From assembly GCF_904066215.1 (NCBI RefSeq), contig NZ_LR880474.1, positions 744,001-808,000 on the forward strand: a stretch of DNA of 64,000 nucleotides, in the 5' to 3' direction. Source of the stretch: Microbacterium sp. Nx66. Its GTDB lineage: Bacteria; Actinomycetota; Actinomycetes; Actinomycetales; Microbacteriaceae. Both the position numbers and the translations under genes were made by a program. This document shows positions 8,871 through 17,509 of the stretch, piece by piece. The notes beneath the pieces were generated by a model. That model made no database searches. It worked only from the letters and a program-made list of their open reading frames with translations, and was not told the origin of the DNA. Within the stretch, counting starts at the first letter, position 1; each line of letters opens with the position of its first letter.

Positions 8871-10463
8871 CTACGCGTCGCTGGCGACCTCGGTGAGCAC
8901 CTCGGGCCAGCGCCGTTGCAGGACGCGACCGCCGAGCACCGTGCCGCCCCAGAGGGCCGCGCCCCCGAGGACGACGGCGGCCGCGAGGCTCGCCCAGCCC
9001 AGGGGCGGGATCCAGATCGACGCGATCGTGAAGCCGAGGGCGGGGCCGCCGAGCAGCAACGTGATCGGCGACATGATGAGCATCGCCAGGAAGGACTGCG
9101 CGCCGCCGGAGGACCCGCGTCCGAACGGGTTGGCCTCGGGTGCCGGAGCCCGTCCTGGCAGGAACGCCCCCACCCAGGACCCCGCTCCCGCCGACACTGC
9201 CATGAGCCCGAGAGCGGCGCCCAGGCTGCCCGGAAGCAGATCCGCACGCCCGGCCAGCAGGCAGCTCGCGACGCAGAGGAGGACCGTGATCGGCACCGCG
9301 ATCAGCGCGAACCCGAGCAGCCGTCCGACGCGGTCGGCCGCGCCGCTCACCCCGGTGAGGATGTGCAGCGCGACGGCGTCGTTGTCGTAGGCGATCGCCA
9401 TCTGCACGATGCTCCCGGCGAGGAGGGCGTTGATCGCCGGAATGAGGGTGATCGCGGGCGCGAAGCCGGCACTGTCCTGCTGCATTCCGTTCATGAGCGC
9501 GAGTCCGAGGAAGATCGCCGGGAGCAGCAGGAGCATCACGATGTTGACGACCTGACGCGGATCGCGGCGGAAGTAACGGAGCGTCCGTCCCGCGATGGCA
9601 CCGACGGGGCCCGCGGGGAGCAGGCGGTCGAGCAGGCCGCCCGAGCGCACGCGTCCGCCGCCGCTCGACTGCAGCGGCGCGACCAGGCGCGCATCGAGCA
9701 TCCGGCGCGCGGCGACCCAGAAGACGACGAGGGTGCCGGCGGCGACGAGCAGTCGCAGGAGGGCGGTGAGCACGTCGCCCTGTGCCACCGCGGCCGGGAC
9801 CCCGAACACGGCCGCCACCGGCGTCCACGCGGCGATCTCGGCGACCGTCGTGAAGGCGCCGCCGACGTCGCGCACGGTCGACAGTGCCTGCAGCCCGATG
9901 TTCAGGAGGAGGCCGGAGGAGGCCAGCAGCACGACGCCGAGGGTGAGGACGAGGTCTCGCGTCCGCCGACGGGCGAGCCACCCCGCGAGCAGACCGCTGA
10001 CGACGCGGGCGCCGAGGACGCAGGTCGCGAGGGCCACCGGGACCATGAGCACCGCGACGAGGAGGGCCGGAACGCTGACCGACCATCCCACGAGCATCAG
10101 CAGCAGGGCCAGGGCGGTGCCGATGCCGCCGATCGTCGTCATCCCCGCCACGACCAGTCCGGGGAGGAGAGAACGGGCGGTCACCGGGAGCAGGGCGAAG
10201 CGCTCAGGTGCCAGCGAGTCGTCCGCACTGACCAGGATCGACCCGATCCACCACCCGAGCACGATGACGGCGCCGGTGAGCACCATCGCGGTCACGGCGG
10301 CGTCGGGAGCTCCCACCCGCAGGGCGATCAGCCCGACGGTGAGCAGCCCGAGCATGCTCAGCGCGATGAGACCCACGATCGCGAGGGTCACGATCATCCA
10401 GGGGTTGCGCCTGAGCTGATGTCCGAGCTGTCGCAGCCGCAGGCCTACGAGGAGCGCAACCAC
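8871..10463 (-). CDS. ABC transporter permease (exporter type)
   Basis: 530 residues with about twelve hydrophobic segments. It begins VVALLVGLRLRQLGHQLRRNPWMI and has long membrane stretches through to RRWPEVLTEVASDA. GTG at 10463 is chosen because it lies just inside the end of the ATPase gene (19-bp overlap) and gives the usual cytosolic N-terminal helix; longer in-frame extensions are Arg/Pro-rich out-of-frame reading of the ATPase gene. Forms a two-gene exporter with the upstream ATPase. Substrate unknown. Confidence 0.82.
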   Translation of the reverse strand: MVALLVGLRLRQLGHQLRRNPWMIVTLAIVGLIALSMLGLLTVGLIALRVGAPDAAVTAMVLTGAVIVLGWWIGSILVSADDSLAPERFALLPVTARSLLPGLVVAGMTTIGGIGTALALLLMLVGWSVSVPALLVAVLMVPVALATCVLGARVVSGLLAGWLARRRTRDLVLTLGVVLLASSGLLLNIGLQALSTVRDVGGAFTTVAEIAAWTPVAAVFGVPAAVAQGDVLTALLRLLVAAGTLVVFWVAARRMLDARLVAPLQSSGGGRVRSGGLLDRLLPAGPVGAIAGRTLRYFRRDPRQVVNIVMLLLLPAIFLGLALMNGMQQDSAGFAPAITLIPAINALLAGSIVQMAIAYDNDAVALHILTGVSGAADRVGRLLGFALIAVPITVLLCVASCLLAGRADLLPGSLGAALGLMAVSAGAGSWVGAFLPGRAPAPEANPFGRGSSGGAQSFLAMLIMSPITLLLGGPALGFTIASIWIPPLGWASLAAAVVLGGAALWGGTVLGGRVLQRRWPEVLTEVASDA

Positions 10464-11221
10464 GCGAGCGTCTCCGTTCCGAGGTCGTGCGCGCCCACGA
10501 GGGTGAGGAAGCGCTCCTGCAGCGTGAGCCCGGCGCGCACCTCGTCGAGCGCACCGTGTGCCAGCAGGCGGCCCTCGGCGACGATGGCGACGCGGTCGCA
10601 CAGCGACTCGACGAGCTCCATGACGTGGCTGGAGAGGACGACCGTGCCGCCGCCGTCCACGAAGGAGCGGAGGATCTGCCGGATCGTCTGTCCGGAGACC
10701 GGGTCGACCGCCTCGAGCGGTTCGTCGAGGATCAGCAGCCGCGGCGCGTGGATGAGCGCGCAGGCCAGGCCGATCTTCTTCTTCATGCCGGCCGAGTAGT
10801 CGACGACGAGCGTGTCGCGGGCCTCCGTCAGGCCGAGCGCGTCGAGCAGCTCACCGGAGCGGGAGACGACCTGCGCCTCCGGCATCCCGCGCAGCAGGCC
10901 GGTGTACCGCAGCAGCTCGGCGCCGGTGAGGCGGTCGAGCATCCGGATGCCGTCAGGGAGCACCCCCATCCGCGCCTTCGCGGCGGCAGGGTCCTGCCAG
11001 ACGTCGGCGCCGAGCACCCAGGCGGTCCCGGCGTCCGGGCGCAGGAGCCCCGTGGTCATGGCGAGCGTCGTCGTCTTGCCCGCACCGTTCGGGCCGAGCA
11101 GCCCGAGCATCGAGCCTGCGGGGACGTCCAGGGACAGCGCGTCGACGGCGACCTTCTGCCCGAACTGCTTGCGGAGCCCGCGGAGGGCGAGGACGGGCGG
11201 TGCGGGGGCGTGATCGCTCAT
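10445..11221 (-). CDS. ABC transporter ATP-binding protein
   Basis: 258 residues. Walker A GPNGAGKT at 43-50, signature YSAGMKKKIGLACAL (an SAGM variant of the usual LSGGQ, common in exporter ATPases of the CcmA/drug type), Walker B LLILDEPLEAVDP, and the H-loop SSHVM. Energises the membrane protein encoded immediately downstream. ATG 11221 preferred; a longer start would add Arg/Pro-rich residues. Substrate cannot be inferred. Confidence 0.9.
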   Translation of the reverse strand: MSDHAPAPPVLALRGLRKQFGQKVAVDALSLDVPAGSMLGLLGPNGAGKTTTLAMTTGLLRPDAGTAWVLGADVWQDPAAAKARMGVLPDGIRMLDRLTGAELLRYTGLLRGMPEAQVVSRSGELLDALGLTEARDTLVVDYSAGMKKKIGLACALIHAPRLLILDEPLEAVDPVSGQTIRQILRSFVDGGGTVVLSSHVMELVESLCDRVAIVAEGRLLAHGALDEVRAGLTLQERFLTLVGAHDLGTETLAWLRSS

Positions 11222-11278
11222 GCCCCCATCCCACCACGGCGGCCGTGGCGGGCGCATCCGCCGTGGGGAGGACCCGGT

Positions 11279-11950
11279 TCAGCGGTCGAGGGCGGCGAAG
11301 CGCTCGATGTCGCTGTTCGTCCCGGAGACGATGATGAGGTCGTGGTTGGTCACGATCGTGTTGGCCTCGGCGTACCGGAACGGCTTGCCAGGGCTCTTCA
11401 CGCCGACGACCGTGACCTTGTACTTCGAGCGCACACCGGATTCGTTCAGGCCGACGCCGCGGATGAACTTCGGCGGGTACATCTTGGCCAGGACGAAGTC
11501 GTCGTCGAAGCGGATGAAGTCGAGCATGCGCCCGCTCACGAGGTGGGCCACGCGCTCGCCGGCCTCGCGCTCGGGGTAGATGACGTGGTTGGCACCCACC
11601 CGGGCGAGGATCTTGCCGTGCGACTGGGAGACCGCCTTGGCCCAGATCTGCGGCACCTTGAGGTCGACGAGGTTGGCCGTGATGAGCACCGACGCCTCGA
11701 TCGAGGAGCCGACGGCGACGACCGCGACCTGGAAGTCCTGGGCGCCGATCTGACGGAGCGCGTCGATGTTGCGGGCATCGGCCTGCACGGTGTGCGTGAC
11801 GCGGTCCGACCACTTCTGCACGAGCTCGAGGTTGTCGTCGATCGCGAGCACCTCGCGGTCGAGGCGGTCGAGTTCGCCGGCGCAGGCGGCGCCGAACCGG
11901 CCGAGACCGATGACGAGGACGGGAGCGTCCCCCCGAAGGACTTCAACCAA
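11279..11950 (-). CDS. Trk/Ktr potassium uptake regulatory subunit (TrkA family)
   Basis: 223 residues: an RCK_N Rossmann domain with GLGRFGAACAGEL, a DADARN-type segment and CPQIWAKAV-like strand, followed by a TrkA_C domain after residue 140 (YKVTVVGVKSPGKPFRYAEANT). Binds nucleotides and gates the TrkH/KtrB channel-like subunit on the cytosolic face. Lies 3' of the trkH-type gene and overlaps it by 8 bp, so the pair is one operon. Confidence 0.92.
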   Translation of the reverse strand: MVEVLRGDAPVLVIGLGRFGAACAGELDRLDREVLAIDDNLELVQKWSDRVTHTVQADARNIDALRQIGAQDFQVAVVAVGSSIEASVLITANLVDLKVPQIWAKAVSQSHGKILARVGANHVIYPEREAGERVAHLVSGRMLDFIRFDDDFVLAKMYPPKFIRGVGLNESGVRSKYKVTVVGVKSPGKPFRYAEANTIVTNHDLIIVSGTNSDIERFAALDR

Positions 11951-13373
11951 CGATCGGCCTTTCCACGGGCAGTGAGTAGTACTGCGTGCGCGATGTCGCG
12001 GCGACTGCCGCAGCGAGAGTCACTGTACCAACGCGGCCCATGAAGATCGTCGCGGCCATGACGTACGAGGCGGAATCCGGCAGCTCCCCGGTGAGGCCGG
12101 TGGAGAGCCCGACGGTGCCGAACGCGGAGATGACGTCGAAGAGCACGTGGCTGATGTCGGCCTTGGTGATCTGCGCGATCACGATGGTCGACAGGGCGAC
12201 GATCGTGGCACCCCAGGCGACGACGCTGAGGGCGACGCGCTGCACGTCGCTGGGGATGCGGCGGCCGAACGCCTCGACGGACTGGCGGCCCTTCGCTTCG
12301 GACCAGACGGCGATCGCGAGGACCGCGAGCGTGGTCACCTTGATGCCGCCCGCCGTCGACGCGGACCCGCCGCCGACGAACATGAGCATGCTGGCAGCGA
12401 GCAGCGACGAGCCGTTGAGGTCGTCCATCTCGATGACGTTGAAGCCGCCGGAGCGGGTCATCGCGGAGAGGAAGAACGCCTGGAAGGTCGTGTCAGCGGC
12501 GTCCATCGAGCCGAAGGTCTTCGGGTTGTTGTACTCGAGGATCAGGAAGGCGGCGGCGCCCAGGATGAACAGCAGCACGGTGGTGACGATGGTCAGCTTC
12601 GAGTGCAGCGACCAGCGCTTGACGTGCCAGACGTGCTTCGCGAGCGTGTAGATCACCGGGAAGCCGATGCTCCCGAGGAACACGCCGACCATGAGGAGTG
12701 ACAGCACGAGGTAGTCGTCGGCGAAGACGGCCACCCCGCCGTCGTTCGGCGCGAAGCCGGTGTTGGTGAAGGCCATCGCCGAGAAGTACGGGGCCTCCCA
12801 GAGCGCGGCGATCGGGTCCACCCCCGCCATCACCAGCGCCGGGTAGAGGAGGGCGGCGAGGGCCGCTTCGATGAAGAGGGCCGAGAGGGCGACCGTGGTG
12901 AGCAGCTGGCCCACCTCGCCCAGGCGCACCGTCTGGCTCTCGTTGACCACGCCGCCGTGCGCGCGGAGCGGATTCGTGTCGCCGGCCGCCATGAGCTTGG
13001 CCCGCAGGCCGAGGCGCTTCGAGATGAGCATCCCCATGAGGGAGGCGAGGGTCAGCACGCCGAGGGCGCCGATGTTGACGCCGATGAACACGACGACGTG
13101 GCCGAAGGGCGACCAGTGGTTGGCCATGTCGACGGTCGCGAGGCCCGTCACGCAGATCGTGGAGACGGCGGTGAACAACGCGTCGCTGAGCGGTGTCACC
13201 GTGCCGCTGGCGGAGGCGATCGGCAGCGAGAACAGCACCGTGAACACGAGGATCAGCAGCGCGAAGACGGCGATCGCGAACCGGGAGGGCGACGAGGTGA
13301 TGAGGTGCTTCACCCGGCCGGCGGCTCCGGGGAGACCGGTGCGAGGAGACGACGCCGAAACGATGCCCGACAT
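11943..13373 (-). CDS. Trk/Ktr potassium transporter membrane subunit (TrkH/KtrB family)
   Basis: 476 residues, the membrane partner of the RCK subunit. Four pore-loop filters are visible: STICVTGLATVD, MAFTNTGFAPN, AMTRSGGFNV and SAFGTVGLSTGL, each with the Thr-x-x-Gly core of potassium filters. About eight outer helices surround them, and the third-repeat gating region ALFLS...MTRS is Gly-rich. Imports potassium, probably with sodium. Transcribed first in the operon, divergent from the ArsR-type gene. Confidence 0.94.
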   Translation of the reverse strand: MSGIVSASSPRTGLPGAAGRVKHLITSSPSRFAIAVFALLILVFTVLFSLPIASASGTVTPLSDALFTAVSTICVTGLATVDMANHWSPFGHVVVFIGVNIGALGVLTLASLMGMLISKRLGLRAKLMAAGDTNPLRAHGGVVNESQTVRLGEVGQLLTTVALSALFIEAALAALLYPALVMAGVDPIAALWEAPYFSAMAFTNTGFAPNDGGVAVFADDYLVLSLLMVGVFLGSIGFPVIYTLAKHVWHVKRWSLHSKLTIVTTVLLFILGAAAFLILEYNNPKTFGSMDAADTTFQAFFLSAMTRSGGFNVIEMDDLNGSSLLAASMLMFVGGGSASTAGGIKVTTLAVLAIAVWSEAKGRQSVEAFGRRIPSDVQRVALSVVAWGATIVALSTIVIAQITKADISHVLFDVISAFGTVGLSTGLTGELPDSASYVMAATIFMGRVGTVTLAAAVAATSRTQYYSLPVERPIVG

Positions 13374-13465
13374 CGCTGCCCCCTTCTTCTGCGCCGTCCG
13401 TTCCCCGGCGGCAGCACGGCGCCTCTCGCCGAGCCTTCGTCATGGTACTCCGTGCCGGGGCGCAC

Positions 13466-13471
13466 TACCCT
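13466..13471 (+). promoter_or_regulatory. -10 box of the ArsR-type gene (leaderless)
   Basis: TACCCT, 6 nt before the ATG at 13478. Confidence 0.45.
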
Positions 13472-13477
13472 GATCAC

Positions 13478-13894
13478 ATGACGGACATCTTCGACGTGAT
13501 CGCAGACGGTACGAGGCGCGACATCCTCCAGCTCCTGCTCCGCCGCACGTCCGAAGGCGAGTCCGGCACGAGCGTGAGCCAGATCGTCGCCGACCTCGGC
13601 ATCAGCCAGCCCACGGTCTCCAAGCACCTCAAGGTGCTCCGGGACGCCGAGCTGGTGACCGTCCGCGAAGACGGCCAGCGCCGTTTCTACAGCCTGTCCG
13701 TCGCGCCGCTCGAGGCCGTCGACGACTGGCTGGTCCCGTTCCTCGTCGACGCGTTCGGCGACACCGCGCCGGACATCGCATACCCGGGCGCTCCGATCCC
13801 CGACGGTGCTGCACACGCGGCCGAGGTCGTCGGGCGTGCAGCGGCATCCGCCAAGCACGTGGTCGCCAATGCGCTGAAGCGCCTCGGCGCCTGA
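13478..13894 (+). CDS. ArsR/SmtB-type winged-helix regulator
   Basis: 138 residues. Winged helix in the first 90: ADGTRRDILQLLL, then LGISQPTVSKHLKVLRDAELV as the recognition helix and a wing at REDGQRRFYSL. It has no cysteine at all, so the classical metal sites of ArsR/CadC are absent; a different signal is likely. An Ala-rich 50-residue tail follows. It diverges from the potassium transporter operon, which is a possible target, but no operator was found. Confidence 0.85.
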   Translation: MTDIFDVIADGTRRDILQLLLRRTSEGESGTSVSQIVADLGISQPTVSKHLKVLRDAELVTVREDGQRRFYSLSVAPLEAVDDWLVPFLVDAFGDTAPDIAYPGAPIPDGAAHAAEVVGRAAASAKHVVANALKRLGA

Positions 13895-13918
13895 CCCGAC
13901 GCCCCGCCCGGACGGAGA

Positions 13919-13957
13919 ACCGCCCCCGACGGCAGGGGGGATGCCGTCGGGGGCGGT
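13919..13957. terminator. strong hairpin after the ArsR-type gene
   Basis: A perfect 16-bp stem: ACCGCCCCCGACGGCA at 13919-13934 pairs with 13942-13957 across a 7-nt loop. No T-run follows, so it could stop transcription in actinobacterial style or protect the 3' end. The remaining 180 bp before the next gene show nothing else. Confidence 0.7.
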
Positions 13958-14138
13958 GTGCGGACCCCAGATCCGCGCGGACTCGGCAGGTGCCGGCACG
14001 GGTCCTGCACTCGACATTGGCAGGGCTGTCTGAGCGATCGGGCAATGCGGGCTATGCGCGGGCTGGACGTCGGCGTGCCGGTGGGGCAGGGCGGGGCCAC
14101 GCATCGTTCCGGAGGAGCCCGTCGGGCAGGATGGGCAC

Positions 14139-15065
14139 ATGACGGACGAGTACCGCGCGCACTTCGACTTCGCGATCACCTTCGCCAACGGCGGCGGGCT
14201 GCAGGGACAGGGGTTCCGACTCGATCTGCCGCGGAAGGACATGACGGCCGAGGAGGTTTCGAGCCTGCTCGTGTCACACCTCGGCCTGACGCTCGTGGGC
14301 GGGGTCGAGCTCCGCGACCTGCAGATCGTCTCCGAGCCGCACCGAGGCAGTCGTGGCGTCGTGGCACCGGCTCCTGCAGATCGCGCCGACCGAGTCGTCG
14401 ACCTGAGCCACCCGATCGCCGAGGGCATGGTCACGTATCCCGGGCTGCCCGCGCCGAGCATCACCCCGCACCTCACCCGCGCGGCCTCTCGCGAGCGCTA
14501 CGCGCCGGGGACGGAGTTCGCGATGGACGTGATCACGATGATCGGCAACACGGGGACCTACCTCGACTCCCCGTTCCACCGCTATGCGGACGGCGCGGAC
14601 CTGGCGGCGCTCGACCTCGACACCCTCGTGGATCTCCCCGCCGAGGTCTTCCACCTCCGCGACGCCTGGACGCCGGAGCGGCGGGGCATCAGGGCGGCGA
14701 CGCTCGCCGATCGCGAGCTCCGCGGCAGCGCGGTGCTCCTGGACACCGGCTGGAGCCGGCTGTTCGGCACGCCCGATTACGGCACCGGCGCGCCCTTCCT
14801 CACCGAGGACGCCGCGCGATTCCTCGTCGACGCCGGGGTGCGCCTCGTCGGCATCGACGCGCTCAACATCGACGACACGGAGAGCGGAGGGGAGCGGCCC
14901 GCGCACAGCATCCTCCTCGCAGCGGGCGTGCACGTCGTCGAGCACCTCACGGCTCTCGATCGCCTCCCCGCACGCGGGGCGCGGTTCACCGCGGCCCCTC
15001 CGGCGATCCGCGGGTTCGGAACGTTCCCGGTCCGGGCGTTCGCGACCGTGCCGATATCTCACTGA
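14139..15065 (+). CDS. cyclase-family protein (kynurenine formamidase-like fold)
   Basis: 308 residues. Residues 1-80 are an extra N-terminal domain I do not recognise (HFDFAITFANGGGLQGQGF). The cyclase/KynB-like domain starts VVDLSHPIAEGMVTYPGLP. The usual metal motif HxGTHxDxPxH appears as NTGTYLDSPFH (137-147): the two first histidines are Asn and Tyr, while Asp and the last His remain. This variant may bind metal differently or hydrolyse another amide or lactone. Start ATG 14139 with CAGGAT 6 nt upstream. Stands alone. Confidence 0.75.
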   Translation: MTDEYRAHFDFAITFANGGGLQGQGFRLDLPRKDMTAEEVSSLLVSHLGLTLVGGVELRDLQIVSEPHRGSRGVVAPAPADRADRVVDLSHPIAEGMVTYPGLPAPSITPHLTRAASRERYAPGTEFAMDVITMIGNTGTYLDSPFHRYADGADLAALDLDTLVDLPAEVFHLRDAWTPERRGIRAATLADRELRGSAVLLDTGWSRLFGTPDYGTGAPFLTEDAARFLVDAGVRLVGIDALNIDDTESGGERPAHSILLAAGVHVVEHLTALDRLPARGARFTAAPPAIRGFGTFPVRAFATVPISH

Positions 15066-15083
15066 TCACAGCAGTCACGCGGG

Positions 15084-15113
15084 TTTACACGCGTCCCAAC
15101 GACCCCATAGAGT
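15084..15113 (+). promoter_or_regulatory. promoter of the BldC-like gene
   Basis: TTTACA (15084-15089), an 18-bp spacer and TAGAGT (15108-15113), about 28 nt before the ATG. Confidence 0.45.
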
Positions 15114-15140
15114 GTGCTCATCGAGAAAGGGGTACGTGGG

Positions 15141-15332
15141 ATGCCCGAGGTTCCAGACGTCCGATTCCTGACGGTGGCCGAAGTCGCCGAGCTCATGCGC
15201 GTGTCCAAGATGACCGTGTACCGGCTCGTGCACGCCGGTGACCTTCCCGCCATCCGGTTCGGACGGAGCTACCGCGTGCCGGAGTCCGCCGTCGCGGAGG
15301 CTCTGCAGCGGCCCATCGCCGACGCCGGCTGA
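15141..15332 (+). CDS. BldC-like small helix-turn-helix protein
   Basis: 63 residues, essentially one MerR/excisionase-type winged helix: FLTVAEVAELMRVSKMTVYRL is the helix-turn-helix and RFGRSYRVPESAV the wing. It matches the length and layout of BldC, the small developmental DNA-binding protein conserved across actinobacteria, which binds DNA in head-to-tail oligomers. ATG 15141 is preceded by GAAAGGGG. It has its own promoter and is followed by the bS22 gene. BldC versus another excisionase-like protein cannot be settled from one sequence. Confidence 0.8.
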   Translation: MPEVPDVRFLTVAEVAELMRVSKMTVYRLVHAGDLPAIRFGRSYRVPESAVAEALQRPIADAG

Positions 15333-15446
15333 CGGAGGGCGCGGGGCACCCTCCTGAGTTTGCTAGGATGATCCGAGGCATTTTTCGTGCTCGTACCCGG
15401 GTGTCCGATTCCGGCGACACCCAGCCCCTGACTTAGTGAGGTTTCC

Positions 15447-15545
15447 GTGGGTTCTGTCATCAAGAAGCGCCGCAAGCGCATGGCGAAGAAGAAGCACCGC
15501 AAGCTGCTTCGCAAGACTCGCCACCAGCGCCGCAACAAGAAGTAA
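15447..15545 (+). CDS. small basic ribosomal protein bS22 (AURKAIP1-like)
   Basis: A 32-residue protein beginning MGSVIKKRRKRMAKKKHRK and ending RRNKK; over half the residues are Lys, Arg or His. This matches the tiny bS22 protein seen in actinobacterial 30S subunits and the AURKAIP1/COX24 mitochondrial family. GTG start at 15447, preceded by GTGAGGTTTCC. A TAGGAT element at 15364-15369 could be its -10 box, giving a 75-nt leader. Directly followed by a textbook intrinsic terminator, consistent with an independently expressed, abundant small gene. Confidence 0.85.
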   Translation: MGSVIKKRRKRMAKKKHRKLLRKTRHQRRNKK

Positions 15546-15552
15546 GCGGCCA

Positions 15553-15592
15553 GACACCGAGCGCCTGTCTTCGGACGGGCGCTTTGTGTCTC
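15553..15592 (+). terminator. intrinsic terminator of the bS22 gene
   Basis: GCGCCTGTC (15561-15569), a TTCG tetraloop, GACGGGCGC (15574-15582), then TTTGTGTCT. Flanking GACAC/GTGTC can extend the stem. The UUCG-capped stem plus T-rich tail is a clear terminator. Confidence 0.8.
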
Positions 15593-15624
15593 TGCGCGCC
15601 GTTCCGCACCGCCGAGAGGATGTC

Positions 15625-15927
15625 ATGAAGTCGATCACCGTCGCCGAACTCGCCGAGCGCTCCGGCACGCCCCTCATCGATGTCCGGGAGGTGAACGAGT
15701 TCCAGGCAGGACACGTCCCCGGCGCCGTGAACATCCCGATGTCCGAGATCGGCAACCGCCTGGAAGAGCTTCCCGCGGAGTCGTTCGACGTGATCTGCCA
15801 GGCCGGCGGCCGCTCGGCCCGTGTGGTCGAAGCGCTCGAGGCCCGCGGCTACGACGCCACCAACGTCGAGGGCGGCACCGGCGAGTGGATCGCGCAGGGA
15901 CGCGAGGTCGAGGTCCCGTCGTCGTGA
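15625..15927 (+). CDS. single-domain rhodanese
   Basis: 100 residues. Opens with TVAELAERSGTPLIDVREVNEF, the usual rhodanese N-terminus, and has GHVPGAVNIP. The active loop is CQAGGR with Cys58 and Arg63, which can carry a persulfide; sulfur-transfer partners are not shown. Begins a three-gene overlapping unit with a glutaredoxin-like and a Dabb protein, so a role in thiol or sulfur handling is plausible. ATG 15625 preceded by CCGAGAGGA. Confidence 0.88.
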   Translation: MKSITVAELAERSGTPLIDVREVNEFQAGHVPGAVNIPMSEIGNRLEELPAESFDVICQAGGRSARVVEALEARGYDATNVEGGTGEWIAQGREVEVPSS

Positions 15928-16220
15928 CGACGCTGACCCTCATCGGCAAGCCCGACTGCCATCTGTGCGCGGTGGCCTCCGAGGTCGTCGACGCGGTCGT
16001 CGCCGAGCTGCCGGATGCCGCCGCGGAGCGCATCCAGATCGTCGAGGCGTCGATCCAGGACGACCCCGCCCTGTACGAGCAGTGGTGGGAGAAGATCCCG
16101 GTCGTCCTCATCGACGGGCGACTGCACGCGCACTGGCGCGTGTCCCCCGACCGCCTGCGTGAGGCGCTGGAAGAGGCCGTCGACGCCGAGGCCCGCGCCG
16201 ACCAGAAGGAGCTGCGATGA
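15924..16220 (+). CDS. glutaredoxin family protein (DUF836-like)
   Basis: 98 residues. The N-terminus TLIGKPDCHLCAVA carries a redox CxxC (Cys12, Cys15) after the first strand, as in glutaredoxin-2-like proteins, and KIPVVLIDG holds the cis-proline (IPV). The GTG start overlaps the rhodanese stop (GTGA). Likely a small cytosolic thiol-disulfide oxidoreductase working with its neighbour; the partner protein is unknown. Confidence 0.85.
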   Translation: MTTLTLIGKPDCHLCAVASEVVDAVVAELPDAAAERIQIVEASIQDDPALYEQWWEKIPVVLIDGRLHAHWRVSPDRLREALEEAVDAEARADQKELR

Positions 16221-16519
16221 CCATCCGCCATGTCGTGACCTGGAAGCTGGCCGCGGAGGACGCGGGGGAGCGGCAGGCCCGGGCGGCTGAGATCGCCCGG
16301 CGTCTGAACGCCCTCGACGGCGTCGTACCGCAGTTGCGCAGCATCTGGGCCGGCGCGAACGACGTGTACCCCGACGCCAACTGGGACGTCACCCTGGTCG
16401 CCGACTTCGACTCCGTCGCGGACCTGGAGCAGTATCAGGTGCACCCCGCGCACGAGGAGGTCGCCGGGTACATCCGCTCGGTCGTCGCCGGTCGCGTGGC
16501 GGTCGACGCCGAGGTCTGA
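16217..16519 (+). CDS. Dabb (stress-responsive alpha/beta barrel) protein
   Basis: 100 residues. IRHVVTWKL at the start and VADFDSVADLEQYQVHPAHEEVAGYI near the end are the two diagnostic strands and helix of the Dabb fold, a dimeric ferredoxin-like barrel. Overlaps the preceding gene by ATGA. The family has varied roles and no catalytic residues stand out, so no function is assigned. Confidence 0.85.
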   Translation: MTIRHVVTWKLAAEDAGERQARAAEIARRLNALDGVVPQLRSIWAGANDVYPDANWDVTLVADFDSVADLEQYQVHPAHEEVAGYIRSVVAGRVAVDAEV

Positions 16520-16580
16520 GCGTCGAGGCTCGTCCCCGCGGCACCGAAACACAAACGTGATGCGGCGCGAGGGGATGTCA

Positions 16581-16610
16581 TTGGTCACGCGACGAGCCGC
16601 ATGTTTAGAT
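16581..16610 (+). promoter_or_regulatory. putative promoter of the amino acid ABC operon
   Basis: TTGGTC (16581-16586), an 18-bp spacer and TTAGAT (16605-16610) with a TG one base upstream, about 52 nt before the ATG. ATGCGGC/GCCGCAT (16560 and 16596 regions) form a 7-bp inverted repeat across it. Confidence 0.35.
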
Positions 16611-16662
16611 GAACTCCTACCCGTCCGTGGGCGCACCCGCCCCCCGACTCTCAGGAGCCGAC

Positions 16663-17475
16663 ATGTCCCGTCGTAACCTCTTCGCCGGCCTCGCGATCGC
16701 GGCCACCGCCACCCTCGCGCTCGCCGGATGCGCCACCGGCTCCTCCGATGCGGGCAGCAGTGGCGAGCCCGCCGCGGGCGACGAGTACGGCCTCGTCGAG
16801 GCGGGCACGCTCACCGTCTGCTCCGACATCCCCTACCCGCCGTTCGAGTTCGAGGGTGACGACGGCGAGTACACCGGCTTCGACATCGACCTCCTCGGCG
16901 CGATCGCCGAGCAGCTCGACCTCGAGCTCTCGGTGCAGGATGTGGGCTTCGACGCGTTGCAGTCCGGCACGACCCTCGCCGCCGGTACCTGCGACGTCGG
17001 CGCCTCGGCCATGACGATCACCGACGAGCGCAAGGCCAACATCGACTTCTCGGACCCGTACTACGACTCGCTGCAGTCGCTCCTCGTGCGCACCGATTCC
17101 GGCATCACGTCCATCGACGACCTCGACGGCAAGAACGTCGGCGTGCAGCAGGGTACGACGGGTGAGGCCTACGCGACCGAGAACGCGAAGGGCGCGCAGC
17201 TCGTCCAGTACCCGTCGGACGGCGAGCTGTGGCCGGCCATCCAGGCGGGGCAGATCGACGCGATCCTGCAGGACCAGCCCGTCAACCTCGAGCACGAGAA
17301 GGCCGACTCCGCGTACGAGATCGTCGAGACCTACGAGACCGACGAGTCCTACGGCTTCGCGTTCGCGAAGGGTGAGAAGGACGAGCTCCTCGACGCCGTG
17401 AACGGTGCGCTCAAGGACCTGAGGGACAACGGCGAGTACCAGAAGATCTACGACCAGTACTTCACGGCGAACTGA
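16663..17475 (+). CDS. amino acid ABC transporter substrate-binding lipoprotein
   Basis: 270 residues. Signal peptide with lipobox LAGC (Cys23), so it is anchored outside the membrane. The family 3 solute-binding fold starts at GTLTVCSDIPYPPFEFEGDDGEYTGF with a polar amino acid-site pattern, and contains TITDERKANIDFSDPYYDS, a strong signature of this family. Start ATG 16663, SD CAGGAG. First gene of a binding protein/permease/ATPase operon. Confidence 0.93.
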   Translation: MSRRNLFAGLAIAATATLALAGCATGSSDAGSSGEPAAGDEYGLVEAGTLTVCSDIPYPPFEFEGDDGEYTGFDIDLLGAIAEQLDLELSVQDVGFDALQSGTTLAAGTCDVGASAMTITDERKANIDFSDPYYDSLQSLLVRTDSGITSIDDLDGKNVGVQQGTTGEAYATENAKGAQLVQYPSDGELWPAIQAGQIDAILQDQPVNLEHEKADSAYEIVETYETDESYGFAFAKGEKDELLDAVNGALKDLRDNGEYQKIYDQYFTAN

Positions 17476-17509
17476 GCCGGGGAACACGGAGGTCGGGAGG
17501 ACCTTTACA

